Source: Microbacterium testaceum
GTDB lineage: Bacteria > Actinomycetota > Actinomycetes > Actinomycetales > Microbacteriaceae
Length of the DNA: 64,000 bases
Direction: 5' to 3'
NCBI RefSeq assembly: GCF_029761935.1
Contig: NZ_CP121699.1
Span: 2,418,001 to 2,482,000 of the forward strand
The position numbers and the translations under genes were made by a program. The notes beneath the pieces were generated by a model. That model saw nothing but the letters and a program-made list of their open reading frames with translations, ran no database searches and was not told the origin of the DNA. Positions 31,788 through 41,003 of this stretch are shown one piece after another. How positions within the stretch are numbered: the first letter of the stretch is position 1; every line of letters starts with the position of its first letter.

Positions 31788-33222
31788 ACGCGCGTTTCAG
31801 GGGCGCGTCGAAGAACGCCAGCTCCAGCGCCATGGATCGGTCGTACGCCGTCGCCATCTCACGGCGGGTGGCGGGGGATGCCGCCCGCGCGGCGGCATCC
31901 GCGATCCTCTCGGCCTCGGCAGACGACGCGGCGAACGTCTCGTCGCCATAGGACGTGAGCCAGTCGGCGTAGGGGTGGGTGGGGCCGAAGGTGCCTCTCC
32001 AGCGGGCCCCGATGTCGGTGTAGAGCACGTAGCACGGCAGGATCGCCGCGACCAGGACCGCGTACGACCCGCCGGCTGCGGCGGCGTGCAGGTGGTCGGT
32101 GTACGCCCAGGTCGTCGGGGAGGGTTCGAGGCCCGTCGGGTCGACGTGCGACTGATGCAATGTCGCCTCCTCGGCGAGGCAGGCCACCGAGCCCGCGGCC
32201 CAGAACCGCTGTTCCTCGGCCGTGGGGGCCAGGGCGGCGGCGCGTGCGAGCACGCGGGCGTACTCGCGCAGGTACAGCAGGTCCTGGCCGAGGTACCAGG
32301 CGAAGGCGTCGCGGTCGAGATCTCCGGATGCCAGACCCCGCACGAACCCGCACTCGTCGACCTCTGCGCGGAGGGAGACGGTGGCATCCCACCGCGCGTT
32401 GCTCCACGATCGGCCGAGGTCGATGTGGGGGCACAGTTCGTGCAGGTGGTCGATGGGGCCGTTGCCTCGACCGACGTGCAGGGCTTCGGCGTGCTCCAGG
32501 GCTCCGGTGAGCCAGCGCTTCGCGCGGGTGAGGGCGTCGGGCCAGGGCAGGCCGTGCGCGGCGAGGGTCGCCATGGCCGACGACAGCGAGCAGCCGGTGC
32601 CGTGGGTGTGCGGGGTGTCGACACGGCGGCCCGGAACCTCGTGCGCACCGGTGGCGTCGACGATGGCATCCGGGCACTGTCGGCCGTCCAGGTGCCCGCC
32701 CTTGAGGAGGACCGCGGTGTCGGCCGTTGCGGCGAGCTGTTCGGCCTGGGCGACCGCGGCGTCCCATGTCATCGCGACGGGTTCGCGCACCAGTACCGCG
32801 AGTTCGGGGAGGTTGGGGGTGACGAGGTCGGCGCGGCGGCAGAGTGCGCGCACGGCGTCTTCGGCGTCCGCCTCGAGAAGGCGGTCACCGCTGGTGGCGA
32901 CCATGACGGGGTCGAGGACGACGATCGGCGGTCGCGTGGCGGTGAGCCACTGGTCGACGGTGGCGATGACGTCGGTCGAGCCGAGCATGCCGATCTTCAC
33001 CGCGTCGATGTCGACGTCGTCACTGACCGCGCGCAGCTGCTCCTCGAGGAAGGCCGTCGGCGGTACGTGGACGCTGCGGACCCCGCGGGTGTTCTGGGCG
33101 ACCAGGGCCGTGACCGCGGCCATTCCGTAGCCGCCGAACGCGGCGATCGACTTCAGGTCGGCCTGAATGCCCGCCCCGCCGGTCGGATCGGTGCCGGCGA
33201 TGCTCAGGACGCGGGGGATCAC
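31786..33222 (-). CDS. thiD: fused HMP(-P) kinase ThiD and TenA-family protein
   Basis: 478 residues. The N-terminal ThiD part (about 1-262) phosphorylates HMP and HMP-P: IAGTDPTGGAGIQADLK, DPVMVATSG, and the anion-hole region DTPHTHGTGCSLSSA are intact. The C-terminal TenA part (about 270-478) has ILPCYVLYTDIG with the cysteine and Glu/Asp-type site of thiaminase II, which recovers HMP from degraded thiamine. The GTG start overlaps thiE by four bases. ThiD-TenA fusions are known in actinobacteria. The gene is last in the TPP-riboswitch operon. Confidence 0.93.
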   Translation of the reverse strand: MIPRVLSIAGTDPTGGAGIQADLKSIAAFGGYGMAAVTALVAQNTRGVRSVHVPPTAFLEEQLRAVSDDVDIDAVKIGMLGSTDVIATVDQWLTATRPPIVVLDPVMVATSGDRLLEADAEDAVRALCRRADLVTPNLPELAVLVREPVAMTWDAAVAQAEQLAATADTAVLLKGGHLDGRQCPDAIVDATGAHEVPGRRVDTPHTHGTGCSLSSAMATLAAHGLPWPDALTRAKRWLTGALEHAEALHVGRGNGPIDHLHELCPHIDLGRSWSNARWDATVSLRAEVDECGFVRGLASGDLDRDAFAWYLGQDLLYLREYARVLARAAALAPTAEEQRFWAAGSVACLAEEATLHQSHVDPTGLEPSPTTWAYTDHLHAAAAGGSYAVLVAAILPCYVLYTDIGARWRGTFGPTHPYADWLTSYGDETFAASSAEAERIADAAARAASPATRREMATAYDRSMALELAFFDAPLKRA

Positions 33223-33896
33223 GCTCCGTCCTCCCACGCCGCGCGCAGGTGCCGGACGATCTCGCCCGGGTCGTCGGCCTCGCTGACCAGAGAGACGACG
33301 GCGACTCCCGCCGCACCGGCGCGGTGGAGGGCGGTGACGTCGTCGAGGCCGATCCCCCCGATCGCGACGCACGGGAGGGGAGTGGATGCCGCGAGCTCGC
33401 CGAACCCGTCGATGCCGAGCGGTCGCGGGTGGTCGGGTTTCGTCGAGGTGGCGCGGATGACGCCGACGCCGAGATAGTCGACCGTGTCCGTGGGCAGCGC
33501 CTTCGCCGCGGTGAGGTGCGCCGGGGTGTTCGCCGTCCATCCGATGAGGGCGTCGGGTCCGAGCAGGGCGCGCGCCGCGTCGACGGGCAGGTCGCTCTGA
33601 CCGAGATGGACGCCGTCGACGCGAGCGCGGATTCCGGTGGGACCGACCGGTGCGCCCAGGCGTTCGCGCGCGGCGAGGACGATGTCGAGGCGATCGTCGA
33701 TGACGAACGTGCAGCGTCCCGCGATGACGTCGGCGAGGTCGAGGGTGCGGGCGAACAGTTCTGCGCCGCTCGCGACCTTGTCGCGTAGTTGCACCACGCT
33801 CACGCCCGCGGTGACGGCCTCGTCGACGAGGTCGCGCAGGCGCACGAACGGCACGCGGTGATCGGTGACGAGGTGCAGGGACAGGTCGGCGGTCAT
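33219..33896 (-). CDS. thiE: thiamine phosphate synthase
   Basis: ThiE joins HMP-PP to thiazole phosphate, giving thiamine phosphate. 225 residues of the TIM-barrel family: [17 protein letters not shown] binds the pyrophosphate, [11 protein letters not shown] and [16 protein letters not shown] line the active site, and [12 protein letters not shown] closes the barrel. The ATG overlaps the thiM stop and the stop overlaps the thiD GTG. The three genes form one salvage operon; thiC and thiG are not in the window. Confidence 0.94.
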   Translation of the reverse strand: MTADLSLHLVTDHRVPFVRLRDLVDEAVTAGVSVVQLRDKVASGAELFARTLDLADVIAGRCTFVIDDRLDIVLAARERLGAPVGPTGIRARVDGVHLGQSDLPVDAARALLGPDALIGWTANTPAHLTAAKALPTDTVDYLGVGVIRATSTKPDHPRPLGIDGFGELAASTPLPCVAIGGIGLDDVTALHRAGAAGVAVVSLVSEADDPGEIVRHLRAAWEDGA

Positions 33897-34717
33897 CGTG
33901 CGACCTCGGTGTCGATGCGGACGCGTCCGTCGAGGTCGGCGGGCTGGATCGCGGCCAGTTCGTCGAGGAACGCCACCGCGAACGACCCCGGCCCTCGTGT
34001 TCGGGATGCCGCCCGCTCCGAGGCCACGGCCCAGATCGCGCTGGCGGCGCTCGCCGCATCGAACGCGGGGGCGACGGCGAGGAGGCTCGCCATCGCGGCC
34101 CCGAGCGCGCAGCCGCCGCCGGTGACCGTGGTCAGCAGGGCGCTGCCGCCGGTCACGCGCGCCGTGCGGGTGGCATCCACGATGAGGTCGGTCTCTCCCG
34201 AGACGGCGACGGTGCCGCCGGTGCGGATCGCGAGGGAGCGTGCGGCGTCGAGGGCGTCTTCGGCGGAGTCGGTGGCGTCGACCCCGCGGCCGCCGGCGCC
34301 GGCTCCCGCGAGGGCGAGGATCTCGGACGCGTTCCCGCGGATGATCGCCGGTCGGTGTTCGAGGAGCTCGTGTGCGAGGGCGGTGCGCACGGGCAGGGCG
34401 CCGACGGCGACGGGGTCGAGGACCCAGGGGGTTCCCGCGGTGACGGCCTCGCGGGCGGCATCCCTCTGCTCGCTCGTGGGGGTGCCGAGGTTGACGAGCA
34501 CCCCGCCCGAGATTCCGGCGAACATCCCGGCCTCTCCGGGGATATCGCACATCGCGGGTGCCGCGCCGAGGGCGAGCAGTGCGTTTGCGGTGAAGTTCGT
34601 CACCACCGCGTTCGTGATGCACTGCGTCAGCGGGGCGGCCTCGCGCAGAGCGTCGAGGGCTGCTGCGGCGGTGCTGGGTGTGAGGGTGGACGGAGACGAC
34701 GACGTGCGAACGACCAT
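33893..34717 (-). CDS. thiM: hydroxyethylthiazole kinase
   Basis: ThiM phosphorylates 4-methyl-5-(2-hydroxyethyl)thiazole, the salvage entry to the thiazole branch. 274 residues with the ribokinase-like signatures [21 protein letters not shown] near the start, [22 protein letters not shown], and [10 protein letters not shown] with the catalytic cysteine. The ATG at 34717 is preferred because the AGGGA of the riboswitch expression platform lies eight bases upstream, so ligand binding can mask this site. First gene of the operon. Confidence 0.94.
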   Translation of the reverse strand: MVVRTSSSPSTLTPSTAAAALDALREAAPLTQCITNAVVTNFTANALLALGAAPAMCDIPGEAGMFAGISGGVLVNLGTPTSEQRDAAREAVTAGTPWVLDPVAVGALPVRTALAHELLEHRPAIIRGNASEILALAGAGAGGRGVDATDSAEDALDAARSLAIRTGGTVAVSGETDLIVDATRTARVTGGSALLTTVTGGGCALGAAMASLLAVAPAFDAASAASAIWAVASERAASRTRGPGSFAVAFLDELAAIQPADLDGRVRIDTEVAR

Positions 34718-34722
34718 TCGCG

Positions 34723-34797
34723 ACATCCCTTCGCTAGTACGAACTAGATCAGGTTCGACGGGTGTGTTCTCAGCCCTGGCGGGCACCCCGTGTCACT
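34723..34797 (-). promoter_or_regulatory. TPP riboswitch upstream of thiM
   Basis: Read on the minus strand the conserved THI-box parts occur in order: CGGGGTGCC, then GGGCTGAGA, then GAACCTGAT, then the closing AGCGAAGGGA. The AGGGA overlaps the thiM ribosome site, suggesting translational control: TPP binding would hide the site and turn off thiM-thiE-thiD. Confidence 0.93.
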
Positions 34798-34853
34798 GTC
34801 TGGCACGCTAGCAGGTCGTCGGCCTCCGGATGCCGCGCTCCGGATGCCGCGCC

Positions 34854-36221
34854 TCAGTCGTCGCGCGAGCCCGCAGCGGCATTCTCGGAGCGGGGACCGG
34901 TCTCTTCGTCGTCTTCGAGGCGAGGGGCGATGGGGCCGCCGAGGCCGCGTCGTTCGTCGCGGCGATCGGAGCGTGAGCCCGAGCCCATACCTCCGGCGCC
35001 CCGGCTGCCGGCGGCGCCGGCCGTGCCGCCGCCCGCTCCACCGGTGCCGGTTGGGGTTGTGGCTCCGCGGCTTCCGGCCGCGGCGGCGTTCGCGCCGGTT
35101 CCGGGCGTGCCGGTGCCGCCTGTGGCACCGCCGCCCAGGGAGCCGGTGCCCGAGCGTCCGCCGAGTCCGGCACCGGTGGCCGGGGCTCCGCTCTTGCCGA
35201 GAAGTCCTCCGCTCCCGCTGATCGTGCGTCCGGCGGCTGCGGTGCCCGAGCCCATCCCCGAGCTCAACCTGCTCAGGGCGGCGGCGCCACCGCCCCCCGC
35301 GATCAGTCCGGCCGAGAGGCCCGAGCCGAGGCCCGCCCCGCCCCCGGAGATCCCGCCGGGGAAGGGGCCCCCGATCAAGCCGGAGCCGGAGACATGTCCG
35401 GGGAGGGTGCCGATGCCCGAGATCGAGCCGTCCGGCGTCGGCGGGGTGTAGTGCGAGGGAACCTGGCCGAGGTCGATGCCGGGATCATCACGGTGCGAAG
35501 TGCCGGGGTCGGGAATGAGATGCGGGGGGATGGGCGCAGGCAGTGGGGAGCCGTCGATCGAGTCGGGATTGCGTGGAACGGGGACGGGGGAGGCGTCGTT
35601 GCTGCCGAGGCCGCCAACGCGACCGGGGCTGCTCGTCCCCGTTGAGGATGGGGGTGTCTCGACTTCTCGTTGCCCTTTCGAGAACTCTTGTCCATTCTCG
35701 GAGAAGGTGGCCGCAGGGGGCGCCGGCGGCGCCATCCCGTTCATCGTCTGACTGATCGTTGTGAAATCGGCCTGTGCCTGCGCTTCGCGTCGTTGCGCAA
35801 GGATGCCATTGAAGGCCTGGACCGCGCCTTCACCAGCGAGTAACGAGATGGGGCCCAGAAAGAGCGTCGTGCCGAGTGCGGCGCCACGGACGGCGAGTTC
35901 TTGACCGGGTGAGAGCGCCCCGTCCGGGAGGGCTGCGAGCTTCTCACGCGCAGCTTGTCGGAGGCCGTTGGCCTCTTTGAGAGCGTTCGTGAGCGTTGCT
36001 TCAAGATAGGCAATCTGCCGACCGATGGTCTCCGCGCCTGCCCGAAACATCTTCTCTGCAGCGTCAGCCGCATCACCTTCAATCCCTGGAAGGTCAGCGG
36101 CGCCAGCTACGACGTCTCGCAGCGTGGCTAGCTTTTCCACCAGGTTTGCAGACTCCGGAACGCCGAACGGCTCGCCGGCATCGGCCAGGTTCGTTAGAGC
36201 CCGCTCATACTGACCGGTCAT
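34854..36221 (-). CDS. Gly/Pro-rich type VII-linked protein (PPE-like architecture)
   Basis: 455 residues. The first ~150 are a helical bundle-like N-terminus, including a hydrophobic segment AALGTTLFLGPISLLAGEG. The rest is a long low-complexity region dominated by Gly, Ser, Ala and Pro with repeated GGxG and TGTG patches, ending in an acidic/basic tail. The layout of a short helical module plus a Gly-rich tail recalls PPE-like and other type VII substrates. It overlaps the mycosin gene by 17 bp and is probably a substrate or partner of that protease; this is inference from position. Confidence 0.6.
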   Translation of the reverse strand: MTGQYERALTNLADAGEPFGVPESANLVEKLATLRDVVAGAADLPGIEGDAADAAEKMFRAGAETIGRQIAYLEATLTNALKEANGLRQAAREKLAALPDGALSPGQELAVRGAALGTTLFLGPISLLAGEGAVQAFNGILAQRREAQAQADFTTISQTMNGMAPPAPPAATFSENGQEFSKGQREVETPPSSTGTSSPGRVGGLGSNDASPVPVPRNPDSIDGSPLPAPIPPHLIPDPGTSHRDDPGIDLGQVPSHYTPPTPDGSISGIGTLPGHVSGSGLIGGPFPGGISGGGAGLGSGLSAGLIAGGGGAAALSRLSSGMGSGTAAAGRTISGSGGLLGKSGAPATGAGLGGRSGTGSLGGGATGGTGTPGTGANAAAAGSRGATTPTGTGGAGGGTAGAAGSRGAGGMGSGSRSDRRDERRGLGGPIAPRLEDDEETGPRSENAAAGSRDD

Positions 36222-37533
36222 CGGTTCCCTTTCGACGGTTCATACGAGATACGAGGACGATGACGATCGTGACGACCACCCCAACCGTCACTACGATGCC
36301 GACCACGATGCCGATGACGGTCGGGAGAAGGTCCGACGACGGCGTCACCTGCGGTGCATCGTCTTCCCCGTCACGAGGTCGAGGGGGATCGGTCGAGCTA
36401 GCTGTCGGCGTTTCCGTCGTGGGGAAGCTTGACCCACGCGCTGCAGCGGCCTGAATCTGCTCGTCGGTCGGCTTCGTCCGGCCGTCGCTAAGCAGGAGGT
36501 TTTCGTCTGGATAGCTGGTGGGGTCCGTGGCGAGAAGTCGCGCGGGCCAAGCGAGCCCGTAGCCGAAACCACTCGCCGCATCGTTCACCAGATCGTGCGC
36601 CTTGTTGCCGGTGTTGCGGACAAGCCCTTGAACCAGTTGTGCAGGCGTGGCCGTCGGGTACCGCTGTTTCGCCAGCGCCAGCATTCCCGCGACGATCGGA
36701 GCGGCGAAGGAGGAACCGGAGGCCACTCCACCCGTTCCCCACCCATTTTCCTCACTGCCGACCGTCCCGAGGCGTTCTCCGGGCGCGACCACCGTGGTTC
36801 CCGAAAAAACGAAAGGTGCCCCATCCGCAGACGGGAGCTGACCTTTGTCGTCAACCGCCGAGGCGACGACAACGCCTCGATACTCGCGCAACCCTGTCGC
36901 GGACTTCGTCTCGGGATTTGGTCCCGAGCCGACCAGGATCACGCCTTTCGCGACTGCGTTGGCGATGACGTCCGAGTCGAATGACGATGTCCCGCCCGCG
37001 ATGGAGCTGACGACGACGTCGGCGCCGTCCTCGATGGCGCGTTGCACCCCCAACCCCAGTGGGGTGAGCCCGCCCTCGTATTCGGCTGGGTTGCACTGAT
37101 CGGAAGTGGTCTTGGTGCCGAAGCTGTAGAACTTGACTTCGGCATCAGGTGCCATCCCGCGGATCCCGTCAGGGCCCTTTCCACTCCCGATGATCTGAGC
37201 AACGACTGTCGTGCCGTGTATGGCGTCCCCAGTGGGCTCAGCCGTCGTCGGTGAGGACGATTCAGCGCACAGCGGCCGCGAGTCGACGACTAGGTGGCGA
37301 CCTTCGAAGACCGGCAGCTCGGGATTGATGTTGGCATCGATGACAGCGATTTTCGCCCCTGCACCGGTCCAGCCTTCGCCGTGGATGGTCGTCATTCCAT
37401 AGGCGTCGTACCACCAGTTGTCGTCGGGGGCGGCATCCGCAGCGAGCGCGGGGGTCAGGATCAGAGCTGTCGACATCGCAGCGGCGGTGACGCAGCGGAC
37501 CCACCGGTTTCGCCACGGTGTCTCTCGAATCAC
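36205..37533 (-). CDS. mycP: mycosin-like S8 serine protease of a type VII system
   Basis: 442 residues. A signal peptide (about 1-35) is followed by a subtilisin-like domain with catalytic Asp66 (KIAVIDANIN), His106 (GDAIHGTTVV) and Ser275 (ASGSSFAAPIVAG). A Pro/Thr linker then leads to a C-terminal transmembrane helix (about 402-429) and a short basic cytoplasmic end. This membrane-anchored layout is diagnostic of mycosins, which are essential partners of ESX/type VII secretion channels. No EccB, EccC, EccD or EccE gene is in the window. The GTG start overlaps the upstream small gene by four bases. Confidence 0.9.
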   Translation of the reverse strand: MIRETPWRNRWVRCVTAAAMSTALILTPALAADAAPDDNWWYDAYGMTTIHGEGWTGAGAKIAVIDANINPELPVFEGRHLVVDSRPLCAESSSPTTAEPTGDAIHGTTVVAQIIGSGKGPDGIRGMAPDAEVKFYSFGTKTTSDQCNPAEYEGGLTPLGLGVQRAIEDGADVVVSSIAGGTSSFDSDVIANAVAKGVILVGSGPNPETKSATGLREYRGVVVASAVDDKGQLPSADGAPFVFSGTTVVAPGERLGTVGSEENGWGTGGVASGSSFAAPIVAGMLALAKQRYPTATPAQLVQGLVRNTGNKAHDLVNDAASGFGYGLAWPARLLATDPTSYPDENLLLSDGRTKPTDEQIQAAAARGSSFPTTETPTASSTDPPRPRDGEDDAPQVTPSSDLLPTVIGIVVGIVVTVGVVVTIVIVLVSRMNRRKGTDDRSV

Positions 37534-37952
37534 GCGCCGAACCCCGAACGAGAATCCGACTCGGAGGCGCCGGGTGTCGGAGAAGTCGAGGAGGGGGCGG
37601 TTCGTGGAGAGTTCGCCGATCCGGGGGACGGCTGGCCGGCGATGTCGTCAATCAGTGCCGTCATCTCCCGGGCTTTGCTGTCGCTGATCTGGTCCTGATC
37701 TTGAAGCATCGCTACGGCCTGTGCGAGCGCATCGGCATTTCGCAGAGCGAACTCGCGGACTTCCTGTACTCGTGCTGCAATCTCCGCCGCAACCCTCTCG
37801 AGTTTCTTCGTGTACGCCTCGGGAGCGTCTTCCTCGCGGTTGCCGTGGACGACCGTGATGGCCGCATCACTGGGAAGGTCACCGCTCGCTCGGCGGATGC
37901 GCGAGACGTGGTAGTCGCCCACTCCGTCTTCGACGCGGATCATTCCGACCAT
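37530..37952 (-). CDS. small helical protein upstream of mycosin
   Basis: 140 residues: about 30 beta-type residues (MIRVEDGVGDYHVSRIRR), a long amphipathic helical region (YTKKLERVAAEIAARVQ), and a Ser/Pro-rich tail. No signal peptide. AGGA lies eight bases before the ATG at 37952; an upstream ATG at 37976 lacks such a site. Its stop overlaps the mycosin start, so it belongs to the type VII-linked unit and may be a secreted partner or chaperone. I do not recognise the family. Confidence 0.55.
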   Translation of the reverse strand: MVGMIRVEDGVGDYHVSRIRRASGDLPSDAAITVVHGNREEDAPEAYTKKLERVAAEIAARVQEVREFALRNADALAQAVAMLQDQDQISDSKAREMTALIDDIAGQPSPGSANSPRTAPSSTSPTPGASESDSRSGFGA

Positions 37953-38101
37953 GTCCAGGTTCCTTTCGCGCGGCACGAACGGGGATCCTGACCGTCGCTG
38001 TGAGCGTCGCCCCCCGGTTTCGCTTGCGAGTCAATGATGGCGCATCTGCCGAGTTGAGCAAACCAGTTATCCACAGCAGTCGGCCCTCCTCCCGGGCGCG
38101 A

Positions 38102-38767
38102 TCAGTACCGCGCGGAGAACCCACCGTCGGCGTGCAGCAGCTGACCGCTGATCCAGCGGCCCTCGTCGGACAGCAGGAAAGCGGTGATGGCCGCGATGTC
38201 GCGGGGTGTCCCGAGCCGAGCCAGGGGATGGTGTGGGGCTAACCCGTCACGGGTGGTGTCATCCATTCAGCCGGTGTCTATCGGACCCGGATTCGCGACG
38301 TTGGCGGAGATGCGGCGCGAACCGAGCTCGCGTGCGGCCGAGATGACGATGCGGTCGAGAGCCCCCTTCGAGGCGCCGTACGGAAAATTGCCAGTGGTGT
38401 GATCGCATGTGAAGGCGACGATCGCGCCACCCGTGTCAGCGACCTGCCGGGCGAACGCGGCGATCAGCAGGAGGGACGCGCGGGCGTTCACGGCGATATG
38501 GCGATCGAAGCTTTCCGCGGTGGTGTCGATGATGCCGGACTCGATGTCGTGAGCGTGGCTCAGGACGAGAGCCTGGATCGGCCCGCGATCGATCGAGACG
38601 CGCTCGACGAGCTTCGTGGGGCCCGAGACGTGTGCGAGGTCGCAGGGATAGTCACCATCGGAGAGGTCGCTCGTCACGACCTCCCAGCCGTCACTTCTGA
38701 GCCGGGGCACGATGCCGGCCGCGATGCTGTTCGGTCGAGCTGCTCAGGTTACCAAGGCGAGAGGCAC
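38102..38767 (-). pseudogene. short-chain dehydrogenase broken by two in-frame TGA codons
   Basis: A 222-codon frame reads as a complete SDR from GTG 38767 to TGA 38102, except for two internal TGA codons. The first, at 38744-38746, falls at the glycine of the N-terminal cofactor motif (ALVT-stop-AARPNSIAAG). The second, at 38267-38269, falls in NPGPIDTG-stop-MDD, where the family has Trp. Between and after them the SDR features are intact: NVANPGP, active-site YGASKG, and the C-terminal ISGQLLHADGG. No frameshift or deletion is visible, so inactivation looks recent. The gene lies at the edge of the type VII-linked fragment. Confidence 0.85.
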
Positions 38768-39005
38768 GGAGCTGAGCGTAGAGGGCACGGCCGACGCTCT
38801 CGTCGACGCGGGTCGGCCGCCCTGTACGCGATCGGATGTTCCCCCTGCTCCGTGCGGGTCGACAAGCGGAGCGGCTCGTGCGCGTGGACACCCAGTGAGG
38901 AGCCTCGCCACACCTGCAGTCCTGCCACGAGACCCCGCCGAACGAGCCCAGCGTGAAGCGCCCAGGCCCCACGCAGAAAGCATCCCGGGTAACAAGTCAC
39001 GCGGG

Positions 39006-40349
39006 TTAGAACGGTGGGGGTGTGCCGTCGTCGTCGGGGTCGGGCGGGGGTGGATCGTCGGGGAGGAAGCGGACGGCGGGGGAGTAGGGGAGGGGTTCGT
39101 CGGTGTAGGTGCGGCCGGTGGGGCTGGTCCATTGGAGGATTCCGCCGGGGAGTTGTTTCACGCTCCAGCGGGTGAACTGCTTCTGGGTGTGGTGGCGTTG
39201 GCAGAGGTGGGCGAGGTTCGCGACGTGGGTGGGGCCGCCGAGGGCGTGGTCGCGGGTGTGGTCGACTTCACAGCGGATGGCGGGGACGGTGCACCCGGGC
39301 CAACGGCAGCGGCGGTCGCGGGCGCGGAGGTAGCGGTCGATGGCGGTGGTGCGGTGGTAGGTGTCGGTGTGGAGGACGGCACCGGTGACGGGGTGGGTGA
39401 TGACGCGGTCCCAGGGGAGGGTGGTGGCTTCGGCGAGGCCGCGGGCGGTGGCGGCGTCGAGGGGGCCGTGCCCGATGAGGTCGGCGGGGTCGTGATGCTC
39501 GGCGGTGGGGTCGAGGATCGTGAGGGCCGGGACGACGACCTGGACGCGGGCGCGGATGGTTCCGAGGGTGCCGGGGCCGTCGTCGGTGCGGGTGGGGTCG
39601 GCTTCGGGGGCTGCGGTGAGGAGCAGGTCGGTGAGGATGTCGGCGCGGAGCTGCGCGGTGGTGCGTTCGTCGCTGGCTGCCTGGGGGTCGTCGAGGCGGG
39701 CGTCGATGAGGGCTCTGGCTTGGAGGGTGAGGCGGTCGTGGATTCCGATGGCGAGGACGGTGGGGAGGGTGGCGACGAGGTCCGACATTCCGTCGGGGCC
39801 GGTCACGATTCTCACGCATCGGGTGTCGCGGCCGCGGTGGTGGCGCTCGGTGAGGGTGGTGGGGTACAGGCGTTCGGCGAGGGCGGCGAGGCGTGAGCGG
39901 AGGCGCCCGGGGCTGAGGCCTTCTGCGGTGCTCACCGCGAGGGCGTCGAACTGTTCCCGCACCTCGACGGGGAGGGGTGAGCCGACATCGAGGATGGTGT
40001 TCACGTGGGTGCGGGTCAGGGCACCGGCCTCCCACGCCGACAACGTGTCGGGGTAGTCGTCGACGAGGGTCATCGCCCGGGTGATCTGGGTCTGCACGGT
40101 GCGGTCGGAGAGGTTCTCGGCTGCGGCGATCTCGGATGCCACCTCGCGCAGGGCGAGCTCGGCGGCGCGGGAGGACGCGCACTGTCCCGCCATGACGTCG
40201 AGGGCGAGGTGGCCGGCCTCGGCGAGGGCGCGGGTGCGGGCAGCGTCGGCTGCAGCGAGAGCCGTCCTGGCGCGGTGGACCTCGTCGACGAGCACCGACA
40301 GAACGCGGGGTCCGTCGGTGGGGTTCGTCGCGGAGGAGCCATCGTGCAT
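39006..40349 (-). CDS. DUF222 / HNH endonuclease family protein
   Basis: 447 residues. The N-terminal two thirds form a DUF222 helical domain (an ELALREVASEIAAAENL stretch, then RAMTLVDDYPDTLSAW). The C-terminal part is an HNH nuclease motif: CRWPGCTVPAIRCEVDHT, then GGPTHVANLAHLCQRHH, with the metal-binding Cys and His residues. Actinobacterial genomes carry many copies (13E12-like repeat family), and they are thought to be mobile or selfish. It could act as a homing-type endonuclease; no target site is identifiable. It sits beside the SDR pseudogene. Confidence 0.9.
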   Translation of the reverse strand: MHDGSSATNPTDGPRVLSVLVDEVHRARTALAAADAARTRALAEAGHLALDVMAGQCASSRAAELALREVASEIAAAENLSDRTVQTQITRAMTLVDDYPDTLSAWEAGALTRTHVNTILDVGSPLPVEVREQFDALAVSTAEGLSPGRLRSRLAALAERLYPTTLTERHHRGRDTRCVRIVTGPDGMSDLVATLPTVLAIGIHDRLTLQARALIDARLDDPQAASDERTTAQLRADILTDLLLTAAPEADPTRTDDGPGTLGTIRARVQVVVPALTILDPTAEHHDPADLIGHGPLDAATARGLAEATTLPWDRVITHPVTGAVLHTDTYHRTTAIDRYLRARDRRCRWPGCTVPAIRCEVDHTRDHALGGPTHVANLAHLCQRHHTQKQFTRWSVKQLPGGILQWTSPTGRTYTDEPLPYSPAVRFLPDDPPPPDPDDDGTPPPF

Positions 40350-40501
40350 GTGTGCATGCTAGCGGGGACCTCCGACATTGCGACGGGAGGAAAACCCCAG
40401 GTGGGGATAACTAATCGCGGAGTAGGCCTGTGGAGGAAGGAGGGTCCCACGGGGACCGTTTGGGCGTGAAGAACGACGGGGCAGGAGCAGCCGTGACCGG
40501 T

Positions 40502-40595
40502 GGTTTCGAACCTCCCAGCCACGTTGCGCGCAAGCGGGGGTTACGTCCCGCTGGCCGGCGGCTTCGACGCGCTCAGCCACCTCGCGCGCAAGCGC
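40502..40595 (+). repeat. imperfect 36-bp direct repeat pair
   Basis: Two copies, 40502-40537 and 40560-40595, agree at 28 of 36 positions and contain the shared cores CAGCCAC and GCGCGCAAGCG. They lie in the 294-bp non-coding gap between the HNH gene and the GntR gene. The TTCGAC..GCTCAGCCACC type sequence resembles intergenic repeats of Microbacteriaceae. Nothing else is evident in the gap. Confidence 0.5.
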
Positions 40596-40643
40596 GGCGA
40601 CCCTGCCCCCACCCACCGGCCAAACGCCAGCGAGCCGCAGCAC

Positions 40644-41000
40644 TCATTTATCGCGCAGCGCCGCCCGCACGAACTCGACCGCATCGTCCGCGGAAACCCC
40701 GAGGCGGCGCACAGCCTCGACATATGTGCGCGCCGCACCCGCGGCGCGAGCGGAGGCCGCGTCGGCCCCCTTCACGAACGTGCCGGCACGGCCGCGCGTC
40801 TCGACGTAGCCCGCCTCCTCGAGTTCCTTGTAGGCGCGCGCGACGGTGTTCGCGGCGAGACCGAGCTCCGTCGCTAGAGCCCGAACGGGCGGCAGCCGCG
40901 TCCCCGCGACGAGCTCGCCTGCGTCGATCTGCGCGATGACCTGCGTCCGCACCTGCTCGAACGACGGCACCGACGAAGTGGCATCCACGGAGAGATCCAT
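40644..41000 (-). CDS. GntR-family transcriptional regulator (short YtrA-like type)
   Basis: 118 residues: a winged helix-turn-helix of GntR type (QIDAGELVAGTRLPPVRALA, then GLAANTVARAYKELEEAGYVETRGRAGTFV) and a short helical tail of about 45 residues instead of a ligand domain. YtrA-type regulators usually control a nearby transporter. Here it lies four bases after the carboxypeptidase gene and is probably cotranscribed with it. Ligand and targets unknown. Confidence 0.9.
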   Translation of the reverse strand: MDLSVDATSSVPSFEQVRTQVIAQIDAGELVAGTRLPPVRALATELGLAANTVARAYKELEEAGYVETRGRAGTFVKGADAASARAAGAARTYVEAVRRLGVSADDAVEFVRAALRDK

Positions 41001-41003
41001 CGC

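Noticed and set aside
34854..36221. True PPE family membership of the Gly-rich protein
   Set aside because: The N-terminus lacks a clear Pro-Pro-Glu motif and the mycobacterial PPE helix pattern; only the general layout is similar.
34854..37952. A complete type VII secretion system
   Set aside because: Only mycosin and possible substrates are present; no EccB, EccC, EccD or EccE gene is found in the window.
38267..38746. Selenocysteine or stop-codon readthrough at the two UGA codons
   Set aside because: The positions correspond to Gly and Trp in the family, neither is a catalytic cysteine, and there is no selenocysteine machinery in view; ordinary nonsense mutations are simpler.
38768..39005. 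Short frames in the gap between the SDR pseudogene and the HNH gene
   Set aside because: They are Arg/Pro-rich on all frames with no ribosome site or similarity; probably degraded non-coding DNA.
39006..40349. Group II intron or intein at the HNH gene
   Set aside because: The HNH motif is joined to a DUF222 domain, not to reverse transcriptase or intein splicing motifs, and no host gene is interrupted.
40490..40530. tRNA-like T-arm (GGTTTCGAACC) in the gap before the GntR gene
   Set aside because: No pairing acceptor stem, D-arm or anticodon arm can be built upstream; the sequence belongs to a pair of imperfect direct repeats.
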